A program made the position numbers and the translations under genes. A stretch of 64,000 nucleotides of DNA. It comes from JAITWN01 sp050486285. Its GTDB lineage: Bacteria > Pseudomonadota > Gammaproteobacteria > SZUA-140. The notes below the pieces were generated by a model. It made no database searches. It saw nothing but the letters and a program-made list of their open reading frames with translations, and was not told the DNA's origin. The stretch is from assembly GCA_050486285.1 (NCBI GenBank), contig JBJHCZ010000006.1, positions 1 through 64,000 on the forward strand. Reading direction: 5' to 3'. Below, in pieces: positions 57,671-64,000 of this stretch (its first letter is position 1; every line of letters begins with the position of its first letter).

Positions 57671-59740
57671 ATGACCTCCCGCGTTCCGCGCAACCGGCTC
57701 GCCGGCGAGACCAGCCCGTACCTGCTCCAGCACGCCGACAATCCCGTCGACTGGTATCCGTGGGGACCGGAGGCGCTGGCGAAGGCCGAGCGCGAGGACA
57801 AGCCGATCCTGCTGTCGATCGGCTATTCGGCCTGTCACTGGTGCCATGTGATGGCGCATGAATCCTTCGAGCATGAACCGACCGCCGAGCTGATGAACGC
57901 GCTGTTCGTCAACATCAAGGTCGATCGCGAGGAGCGGCCGGACCTCGACAAGATCTACCAGGCCGCGCTGCAGATGCTGTCCCGGCGCAGCGGCGGCTGG
58001 CCGCTGACGATGTTCCTGACGCCGGCGGGTCGCGTGCCGTTCTTCGGCGGCACCTATTTCCCGCGCGAACCGCGCTACGGCATGCCGCCGTTTCGGGAGG
58101 TCTTGCAACGCGTCTCCGATTTCTGGCGCGAGCAGCGCGACGAGGTCGAGGCACAGAACGCCGAGTTGCTGCGCGCCTTCGACGAGCTGGGCGCGCGCGC
58201 GGCAACGCCCGGCATGCCCGAGCCATCGGTGCTCGACATGGCGCGCCACCAGCTCGAACACGGCTTCGACCCCCATCAGGGCGGCTTCGGCAGCGCGCCG
58301 AAGTTTCCGCATCCGCCGAACCTGACGCGATTGCTGCGCCACTACGCGGCCTCGCTCCGACTCGGCCAGCCCGACGAGCGCGCGCTGCACATGGTGCTGC
58401 TGACGCTCGAACGCATGGCGAACGGCGGCATCCACGATCTCCTCGGCGGCGGCTTCTGCCGCTATACGGTCGACGCGCAATGGATGATCCCGCACTTCGA
58501 GAAGATGCTGTACGACAATGCGCTGCTGCTGCCCCTGTACGTCGATGCCTTTCGCATCGCCGGCCGGCCGCTGTTCCGCGACGTCGCGGACGGCGTCGCC
58601 GGCTGGGTCATGCGCGAGATGCAGGGGGCGGACGGCGGCTATTATTCTGCGCTCGACGCCGACAGCGAGGGCGAGGAAGGCAAATACTATGTGTGGACGC
58701 CGGACGCGGTCCGCGCGCTGGTCGACCCGGCGGACTGGCCGCTGTTCGCGCGTCGCTACGGACTCGACCGCCCGGCGAACTTCGAGCATCACTGGCACCT
58801 GCATGTCTGCGTCGGGATCGATGCGCTCGCGGGCGAGACCGGACTCGATGCAGAGGCCATCGAACAGCGCCTCGCGCGCGCCCGCGCCGCGCTCTTCACG
58901 GCGCGCGAACGGCGAATTCGCCCCGGCTGCGACGACAAGGTCCTGACCGCGTGGAACGCGCTGATGATCCGCGGCATGATGATCGCGGCGCGCGGACTCG
59001 GCCGCCAGGAATACCGCGCATCGGCCGATCGCGCGCTCGATTTCATCGCCGCGCACCTGTGGCGCGACGGCCGCCTGCTCGCGAGCTGGCGCGACGGCCA
59101 CGCGCATCTGCCGGCGTATCTCGACGATCACGCCTTCCTGCTCGATGCCCTGCTCGAGGCGCTGCAGACGCGCTGGCGTGGTGAAGATCTCGACTTCGCG
59201 ATCCGGCTCGCCGACACGCTGCTCGAGCGCTTCGAGGACCACGAGCTCGGCGGCTTCCATTTCACCGCGCACGATCACGAGACGCTGATCCATCGCCCGA
59301 AGCCGTTTGGCGACGACGCCCTGCCGTCCGGCAACGGCGTCGCCGCGCGCGCGCTGATGCGCCTCGGTCACCTGCTCGGCGAGAGACGCTATATCGAGGC
59401 CGGGGAACGCACGCTGCGCGCGGCCTGGGGCCAGATCGCCGGCCTGCCCTATGCCCACAACACGCTGCTCGACGCGCTGGAGGAACATCTTGCGCCGCCG
59501 GAGATCATCGTGCTGCGCGGCGACGCTGCCATCCTCGGCGAATGGGAGGCAGCGGTACGCGTCGGGTACGCGCCCGCGCGACTTGCCGTTGCGATCCCGG
59601 CCGAGGTCACTGCGCTGCCGGGCCTGCTCGGGGAACGGCAAGCGCCGGCGAGCGGCGCGCGCGGCTTTGTCTGTCGCGGCACGCTCTGCGAGGCGCCGGT
59701 CGAAACGATCGAGGGCCTGCGCGATGCACTGCGGACTTGA
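57671..59740 (+). CDS. DUF255 thioredoxin-domain protein (YyaL-like)
   Basis: This 689-aa protein has an N-terminal thioredoxin-like DUF255 domain (RLAGETSPYLLQHADNPVDW; IGYSACHWCHVMAHESFE with CHWC) joined to an (alpha/alpha)6 toroid like N-acylglucosamine epimerases (GGFCRYTVDAQWMIPHFEKM; LLDALLEALQTRW). The family is widespread, and its reaction is not settled. The CxxC suggests a redox step. Length is normal. The SIMPL gene follows after 46 bp. Confidence 0.93.
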   Translation: MTSRVPRNRLAGETSPYLLQHADNPVDWYPWGPEALAKAEREDKPILLSIGYSACHWCHVMAHESFEHEPTAELMNALFVNIKVDREERPDLDKIYQAALQMLSRRSGGWPLTMFLTPAGRVPFFGGTYFPREPRYGMPPFREVLQRVSDFWREQRDEVEAQNAELLRAFDELGARAATPGMPEPSVLDMARHQLEHGFDPHQGGFGSAPKFPHPPNLTRLLRHYAASLRLGQPDERALHMVLLTLERMANGGIHDLLGGGFCRYTVDAQWMIPHFEKMLYDNALLLPLYVDAFRIAGRPLFRDVADGVAGWVMREMQGADGGYYSALDADSEGEEGKYYVWTPDAVRALVDPADWPLFARRYGLDRPANFEHHWHLHVCVGIDALAGETGLDAEAIEQRLARARAALFTARERRIRPGCDDKVLTAWNALMIRGMMIAARGLGRQEYRASADRALDFIAAHLWRDGRLLASWRDGHAHLPAYLDDHAFLLDALLEALQTRWRGEDLDFAIRLADTLLERFEDHELGGFHFTAHDHETLIHRPKPFGDDALPSGNGVAARALMRLGHLLGERRYIEAGERTLRAAWGQIAGLPYAHNTLLDALEEHLAPPEIIVLRGDAAILGEWEAAVRVGYAPARLAVAIPAEVTALPGLLGERQAPASGARGFVCRGTLCEAPVETIEGLRDALRT

Positions 59741-59786
59741 GCTCATATCGAATCCGATTCGCCTGACACCGGGAGGAATGACCGTG

Positions 59787-60488
59787 ATGAATCGCTGGAT
59801 ACTTTTGATCGTGATCGCGCTGCTGCTCGCGCCGGGCGTCCCCGCGCTTGCGGCCGGGACGGTCGATGAGGCGGAGATGTTGAACCGCGTCGATTTCCAG
59901 GTACGCGCCGAACGCGAGGTCGCGAACGATCTGATGCAGGCGACGCTGGTCGCCGAGTATGAAAACAAGGATCCCGGCCGGCTCGCCGCCGAGTTGAACC
60001 GGACGATGGCCTGGGCGCTGGAGCAGGCACGCAGCGATGATGCCGTGCGCGCGCGCAGCGGCAACTACCGGACCATGCCCGTCTATCCGCCGAACCAGCG
60101 TCAGATCTCCCACTGGCGCGGTCATCAGGAACTGATACTCGAAAGCATGGAACCCGATCGGCTCAACGCGCTGATCGGTCGACTTCAGGAGCGGCTGCAG
60201 GTGCGCGGCATGCACTTCACGGTGTCGCGGGAACAGCGGGATGAACTCGCCGCATCGCTGACCACGGAGGCGCTCGCCCGCTTCCGCGAGCGTGCCGGCG
60301 AGATCGCCGGGTCGCTGGGCGCCGTCGGCTATGACATCGTACGGGTCGGCATCATCGAATCGGGAGACGAACCGCCGGCCCGGATCATGCGAATGGCGAG
60401 CTTCGCGGAAGACACCGCGGTCGCGAGCGAGCCGGGCACGAGCCGGCTGGCAGTCATGGTCAGCGCGGTGATCCGCCTGCGCTTCTGA
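59787..60488 (+). CDS. SIMPL-domain (DUF541) periplasmic protein
   Basis: This 233-aa protein has a signal peptide (LLIVIALLLAPGVPALAAG). SIMPL/DUF541 features follow: VDFQVRAEREVANDLMQATL near the start of the mature chain, LQERLQVRGMHFTVSREQRD in the middle, and VMVSAVIRLRF at the C-terminus. Relatives occur in the envelope with unclear roles. I chose 59787 because GGGAGGA is about 9 nt upstream; the ATG at 59778 is too close to it. Confidence 0.85.
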   Translation: MNRWILLIVIALLLAPGVPALAAGTVDEAEMLNRVDFQVRAEREVANDLMQATLVAEYENKDPGRLAAELNRTMAWALEQARSDDAVRARSGNYRTMPVYPPNQRQISHWRGHQELILESMEPDRLNALIGRLQERLQVRGMHFTVSREQRDELAASLTTEALARFRERAGEIAGSLGAVGYDIVRVGIIESGDEPPARIMRMASFAEDTAVASEPGTSRLAVMVSAVIRLRF

Positions 60489-60562
60489 GTTGAGCCCCTG
60501 AGCTAAACTCCACGGGGGTTCCGGTCGCTAAAGTTGTCAGCGATAGCGACAGGAATGCCCCG

Positions 60563-61324
60563 ATGATGCCCCAGAAACAATACCGGCCGCTCGGCTGCGC
60601 GGAATGCCTGAAGGCGCCCGACCTCGGCTTCGAATTCTCGATGGCCTTCCAGCCGATCGTCGACGTGGACAGCGGCGAGGTCTTCGCCCATGAGGCGCTG
60701 GTGCGCGGGCTCGACAACGCCCCGGCCGGCGACATCATCGGCCAGGTCAACCCCGACAACCGCTATTTCTTCGACCAGTCCTGTCGGGTCAAGGCGGTCA
60801 AACTCGCCGCCCGCCTCGGCATGCGCTCGCACCTCAGCATCAACTTCATGCCGAACGCGGTCTACCGTCCGGAGCTCTGCATCCGGACGACCATCGACGC
60901 CGCTGCGACCTGGGGATTTCCGGTCGAGCGCATCATCTTCGAGGTCACCGAAGGAGAGCAGGTCGTCGATCACGGGCATCTGCGCGAGATCATCCGCACC
61001 TACCAGGACATGGGATTTCTGACCGCGATCGACGACTTCGGCGCCGGCTGGTCGGGCCTGAACCTGCTCGCCGATTTCCAGCCCGACCTGCTCAAGCTCG
61101 ACATGGCGCTGATCCGCAATATCGATCGCGATGCGGGTCGTCGGTCGATCGTCCGCGCGATCCTGCAATTGTGCACCGAACTCGGCATCCGGCCGATCGC
61201 CGAAGGCATCGAGACCCGCGCCGAATACGAATCCCTCCGGGAACTCGGCATCGTGCTGTTCCAGGGCTATTATTTCGCCCGGCCGGCGTTCGAGGCATTA
61301 CCTGCCGTCAGGCTCGATCGCTGA
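60563..61324 (+). CDS. EAL-domain c-di-GMP phosphodiesterase
   Basis: This 253-aa single-domain enzyme has all key residues of an active EAL domain: AHEALVRG (Glu), SINFMPN (Asn), FEVTEGEQ (Glu), AIDDFGAGWSG (two Asp), LLKLDMALI (Lys) and AEGIETRAE (Glu). It should hydrolyse c-di-GMP. A short N-terminal Cys pair (GCAEC) is seen. Its 3' end overlaps the convergent lipocalin gene by 27 bp. Confidence 0.95.
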   Translation: MMPQKQYRPLGCAECLKAPDLGFEFSMAFQPIVDVDSGEVFAHEALVRGLDNAPAGDIIGQVNPDNRYFFDQSCRVKAVKLAARLGMRSHLSINFMPNAVYRPELCIRTTIDAAATWGFPVERIIFEVTEGEQVVDHGHLREIIRTYQDMGFLTAIDDFGAGWSGLNLLADFQPDLLKLDMALIRNIDRDAGRRSIVRAILQLCTELGIRPIAEGIETRAEYESLRELGIVLFQGYYFARPAFEALPAVRLDR

Positions 61325-61834
61325 GGTCTGGTCGGGCCAGATCAGCGCGCCGGTATCGAAGCCGAGCGCATTCGCGGTATCGAGCAGTGGCTCTATCGTC
61401 GCCGGTTCCAGCGTTGGCGTGCGGGCGAGGATCCACAGATAGTCGTGATTCGGTCCGCTGACCAGGGCATGCCGATACTCGCGGTCGAGCACGAGAATGT
61501 TGTAGCCGCCGTAAAACGGTCCGAAAAACGAGACCTTCAGGCGACCGATATCGGCGCCTTCGACGAAACGGGCACGGCCGACCGCCTCCCGCCACTCCCC
61601 CCGCCGCGCATCATAGCCGCGATTGACGACGCGGACCTCGCCGTCGTCACGCAGGCTGTATTCGGCGGTCACATGGCTGAGCCCGCGCTCGAAGCGGTGA
61701 TCGAGACGGGCGATCTCGTACCACTGGCCGAGATAGCGATCGAGTTCGAAGCCGGTCACCGGCGTCGCGCCTTTCGGGATGCCGGTACATGACGCAAGCG
61801 CCAGCATCACCAGCAGCGTGAATAGCGGGCGCAT
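61298..61834 (-). CDS. blc: Bacterial lipocalin (Blc-like lipoprotein)
   Basis: This 178-aa protein has the lipobox LALASCTGIP. The lipocalin motif YLGQWYEIARLDHRFERG follows, with YSLRDDGEVRVVNRGYD, GYNILVLDREYRHALVSG and DYLWILARTP. It is like E. coli Blc, which binds lysophospholipids at the outer membrane. Length is normal. It lies 4 bp after the membrane protein gene at 61839, so it is probably in the same operon. Confidence 0.95.
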   Translation of the reverse strand: MRPLFTLLVMLALASCTGIPKGATPVTGFELDRYLGQWYEIARLDHRFERGLSHVTAEYSLRDDGEVRVVNRGYDARRGEWREAVGRARFVEGADIGRLKVSFFGPFYGGYNILVLDREYRHALVSGPNHDYLWILARTPTLEPATIEPLLDTANALGFDTGALIWPDQTSAIEPDGR

Positions 61835-61838
61835 CTTC

Positions 61839-62492
61839 TCAGCGCCACCCCTTCAGGACTTCGTCGAGCGACCTCGCGGCGCGACGCCACAGGGCGTCTT
61901 CGCGCCCGCAGGCCTTTCTGATCTCGATCGACAGCACCTCGCCGTTATCGACGCTGCGCGGCCTTCGCTCGGAGCGCGTGATCAGTCCCGTCTGCGTGCG
62001 GTAGACGCGGTAGATCTTGCCGGTGTCGATCGCGTGGTAAGTGGAGCTGCCGTAGCTGGCGTCGAGCAGGAAATTGAACGGGCCGAGTGACTCGGCGACC
62101 GCGACCATATCAAGTGCCGAATCGCGCGACAGGTCATGGGCGAGCTTGTGCAGCCGGTTCTGATCGTCGATCAGGCGATAACGGCCCTCGAGGCGGTCGA
62201 GCCGGTACATCGCATCGAGGCCGAGCAGGTTCGCCCAGTATTTCCATTTGATGAACTGCGCCTCGATGCGCCACTGGTCGCCGTGGATGTCGTAGTGCTC
62301 GATGACGCAGTGATCGCCGGTCGCGAGCTTCGCGCGCCAGTGCCTGTCGCCGACCGCCTCGAAGCTGATCTCGGCGACCAGCGCCTCGCGGGTCAGCGCG
62401 TGATACGTATAGAACCACGACGACACCAGCAGCAGCAACAGGAGCAGCAGCAGCGGACACGACAGCAGCGAGATCTTGATCAGTCTGGCCAA
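61839..62492 (-). CDS. Membrane-anchored protein of unknown function
   Basis: This 217-aa protein has one N-terminal helix, very Leu-rich (CPLLLLLLLLLVSSWFYTYH), and a soluble domain outside the membrane (IEAQFIKWKYWANLLGLDAM; YRVYRTQTGLITRSERRP). Similar genes are sometimes named cation/multidrug efflux pump without support; I see no transport features. It probably shares a transcript with blc. Confidence 0.7.
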   Translation of the reverse strand: MARLIKISLLSCPLLLLLLLLLVSSWFYTYHALTREALVAEISFEAVGDRHWRAKLATGDHCVIEHYDIHGDQWRIEAQFIKWKYWANLLGLDAMYRLDRLEGRYRLIDDQNRLHKLAHDLSRDSALDMVAVAESLGPFNFLLDASYGSSTYHAIDTGKIYRVYRTQTGLITRSERRPRSVDNGEVLSIEIRKACGREDALWRRAARSLDEVLKGWR

Positions 62493-62522
62493 GCGGAATC
62501 CCCGTCAGCGACCGTCAGCATC

Positions 62523-62595
62523 GGGGTCAGAGTCGTTTGATCACCACCGCCGGTGATAACCGGCAAGCGCATCAGGATCAAACGACTCTGACCCC
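62523..62595. repeat. GGGGTCAGA hairpin, tandem copy 1
   Basis: Perfect 20-bp arms (62523-62542 and 62576-62595; GGGGTCAGAGTCGTTTGATC) enclose a loop with an inner stem GCCGG-TGATAA-CCGGC. It lies in the 354-bp gap between 62493 and 62846, which holds three fold-back elements and no gene. Confidence 0.9.
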
Positions 62596-62625
62596 ACAGG
62601 CCCATTCTAGCCGTTCAGGACCACC

Positions 62626-62698
62626 GGGGTCAGAGTCGTTTGATCGCCACCGCCGGAGATTGCCGGCAAACACATCGGGATCAAACGACTCTGACCCC
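62626..62698. repeat. GGGGTCAGA hairpin, tandem copy 2
   Basis: The arms are the same 20 bp (62626-62645 and 62679-62698). The loop differs from copy 1 at several sites, but the inner stem GCCGG/CCGGC is kept (loop AGATTG). It lies 30 bp after copy 1 and touches the element at 62700. Confidence 0.9.
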
Positions 62699-62699
62699 G

Positions 62700-62858
62700 C
62701 AGGCGTTCCAGCCGGTCGTTGAAAAGGCCCGGTGGGTTTGCGTAGCGAAGTCAAGCGCAGCCTCGCCGGAGCCCGAAGGGTGCCGCGAAGCGGCAGCGAG
62801 GCGAGCCATTCGCGGAGCAAACCCACCGGGCCTTTTCAACGACCGGCTAGAACGCCTG
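62700..62858. repeat. Fold-back element with shared 77-bp core (copy 2)
   Basis: Arms of 41 bp with one mismatch (62700-62740 and 62818-62858) enclose a core (62741-62817) that is the inverse of the 31325-31401 core with 75 of 77 identical. The arms differ from copy 1, yet each arm matches its partner. The right arm contains the last three codons and the stop of the PfkB gene; the left arm repeats them with TAG changed to CAG. Confidence 0.9.
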
Positions 62859-63779
62859 CCCGAAGGCCTCCCGGTAGCGGGCGCGGAAGCCTTCGGGGGT
62901 CAGATGGTGATTCTGGGTGCCGTGGTGCTCGATCTTCAGGGATCCTAGCAGCGAGGCGATGCGGCCGGCGACCTCGAGGCCGAGGTCGTTCATCAGGCCG
63001 TAGAGCAGGCCGGCACGGTAGGCGTCGCCGCAGCCGGTCGGGTCGACGATCGCGACCGGCTTGACCGGCGGGATGTCGATCTCGTGTTTCGCGGTGTAGA
63101 TCCGCGAGCCCTTCGCGCCGCGCGTCACGAACAGCGCATCGACGCGCTCGGCGATCTCGTGCGGCGACAGGCCGGTGCGTTCCTGCACCAGCTGCGCCTC
63201 GTAGTCATTCACGGTCAGGTACGTCGCCTGGTCGATGAACGCGCGCAGGTCGTCGCCGTTGAACATCGGCAGGCCCTGGCCCGGATCGAAGATGAACGGG
63301 ATGCCGGCCTCGCGAAACTGCGCGGCATGCTGAATCATGCCGTCACGGCCGTCCGGGGAGACGATACCGATGGTGATGCCGCGATCGAGCGGTACCGGGT
63401 TCTCGTGCGACAGGCCCATCGCGCCGGGATGAAACGCGGTGATCTGGTTATCGTCGAGATCGGTCGTGATATAGGCCTGGGCGGTAAAGGCGTCGGCGAA
63501 CTCGCGGATGAACTCGCGGCGGATGCCGTGGCGGTCCATCCACGCCGCATAGGGCCCGAAGTCCTTGCCGACCGTCGCCATCGGCACGCCGTCACCGCCG
63601 ATCATCTTCAGGTTATAGGCAATGTTGCCGGCGCAGCCGCCGAACTCGCGGCGCATCTCCGGCACCATGAACGAGACGTTCAGCATGTGGATCTTGTCCG
63701 GCAGGATGTGATTCCTGAAACGGTCCGGAAACAGCATGATCGAATCGAAGGCGATCGATCCGCAGATCAGCGCGGTCAT
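62847..63779 (-). CDS. PfkB-family carbohydrate/nucleoside kinase
   Basis: This 310-aa ribokinase-fold enzyme has FGGCAGNIAYNLKMIGGDG at the substrate side, VTRGAKGSRIYT and the signature IVDPTGCGDAYRAGLLYGL with the catalytic Asp. It is closest in look to the adenosine-kinase-like carbohydrate kinases of proteobacteria; the substrate is unknown. The last codons and stop lie in the fold-back arm. GGAGAAGCCC precedes the ATG. Confidence 0.92.
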   Translation of the reverse strand: MTALICGSIAFDSIMLFPDRFRNHILPDKIHMLNVSFMVPEMRREFGGCAGNIAYNLKMIGGDGVPMATVGKDFGPYAAWMDRHGIRREFIREFADAFTAQAYITTDLDDNQITAFHPGAMGLSHENPVPLDRGITIGIVSPDGRDGMIQHAAQFREAGIPFIFDPGQGLPMFNGDDLRAFIDQATYLTVNDYEAQLVQERTGLSPHEIAERVDALFVTRGAKGSRIYTAKHEIDIPPVKPVAIVDPTGCGDAYRAGLLYGLMNDLGLEVAGRIASLLGSLKIEHHGTQNHHLTPEGFRARYREAFGQAF

Positions 63780-63798
63780 GGGCTTCTCCTTGGTATGG

Positions 63799-63833
63799 CC
63801 CGGGGTCAGGGCCCTTCGGGATCTGACCCCGGG
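63799..63833. terminator. CCCGGGGTCAG hairpin between kinase and gcvPB
   Basis: Perfect 11-bp arms (63799-63809 and 63823-63833) enclose a GC-rich loop (GGCCCTTCGGGAT). The element starts one base after the gcvPB stop on the minus strand. It uses the same GGGGTCAG motif as the longer fold-backs and may act as a terminator. Confidence 0.65.
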
Positions 63834-63834
63834 A

Positions 63835-64000
63835 TCATCTTTCCCGCCAGGCGAGGTCGAGTTCGCGGGCAGCGCGGACGTCGTCGAGACGGCGCACGGG
63901 CAGCGTATACGGCGCGCCTTTCAGTTTTTCGGGTTCGCTTTCCGCTTCCTTGCGGATCGCGGCCATCGCGTCGACGAAGGCGTCGAGCGTCGCCTTGTCT
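63835..64000 (-). CDS. gcvPB: Glycine dehydrogenase (decarboxylating) subunit 2, 3' end only
   Basis: The window holds the last 54 or so codons, read from the right edge on the minus strand to a TGA at 63835-63837. The sequence (TLDAFVDAMAAIRKEA; EKLKGAPYTLPVRRLDDVRA) matches the C-terminus of the GcvP subunit 2 of the split glycine cleavage P protein. The LKGAPYTLPVRRLD block is the best indicator. The remainder lies outside the window. Confidence 0.8.
   Translation of the reverse strand, partial: DKATLDAFVDAMAAIRKEAESEPEKLKGAPYTLPVRRLDDVRAARELDLAWRER

Noticed and set aside
57647..60064. 805-codon open frame antisense to the DUF255 gene
   Set aside because: It is a shadow frame created by high GC. 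The plus-strand protein is a clear family match.
1..64000. tRNA or rRNA genes, prophage or integrative element attachment sites
   Set aside because: None was recognised by eye. No phage structural genes or integrase are present; a tRNA scan would be needed to be certain.

Overview
The window reads as about 64 kb of a GC-rich gammaproteobacterial chromosome, probably a chemolithoautotroph. Phosphoribulokinase (55178-56047) points to the Calvin cycle, a nitrifier-type copper nitrite reductase (29788-30756) to nitrogen-oxide metabolism, and OMPLA, lipocalin, several lipoproteins and Mpl to a Gram-negative envelope. The lineage is inferred, not proven. A run of N at 53213-53222, flanked by poly-G and poly-C, shows a draft or scaffolded assembly.

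1-19.3 kb is a complete type III-B (Cmr) CRISPR-Cas locus, nearly all on the minus strand. In transcription order it holds cas6, a CARF protein of the NE0113/Csm6 type, a DUF2130 coiled-coil/nuclease-like protein, an HhH-GPD-like protein, cmr1, cas10, cmr3, cmr4, cmr5, cmr6, csx16 and a Can2/Card1 nuclease. A plus-strand Phd/PIN toxin-antitoxin pair interrupts it. An adaptation cassette cas2-cas1-cas1'-cas2' follows, then a 31-repeat array. Cas1' looks catalytically dead. Cas10 keeps both its HD and GGDD motifs, so a cyclic-oligoadenylate circuit with two CARF proteins and a likely ring nuclease (Csx16) is expected.

19.5-37 kb is chromosomal backbone: TauE/SafE permease, aldehyde dehydrogenase, NDUFA9-like epimerase, cca, ubiX, mpl, a stand-alone MetH activation domain, fructosamine-kinase-like protein, nirK with a candidate NsrR site, DUF1820, two FGE-type proteins (one fused to a diheme module), an ankyrin lipoprotein, a pentapeptide protein and uvrD.

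37.1-42.6 kb is an AT-richer defence island: an MvaI/BcnI-like endonuclease, a C5 methyltransferase with an N-terminal HTH, a small acidic protein and Vsr, then an IS3-family element and a TumE/TumA-type toxin-antitoxin pair with a palindromic operator.

42.7-64 kb is backbone again: photolyase, secreted nuclease, DUF2237, GIY-YIG, a large PAS-GGDEF-EAL protein, MscS channel, OMPLA, phosphoribulokinase, an AAA-SPOR (DamX-like) protein, DUF255 thioredoxin protein, SIMPL protein, EAL phosphodiesterase, lipocalin, PfkB kinase and the 3' end of gcvPB.

Scattered between genes is a family of long perfect fold-back elements, most built on GGGGTCAGA arms and most touching the stop codon of a neighbouring gene. 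Two of them (31.3 and 62.7 kb) share a 77-bp core (75/77 identical) while their arms differ by compensated changes. With the Cas1'/Cas2' pair, this is the least explained structure in the window.
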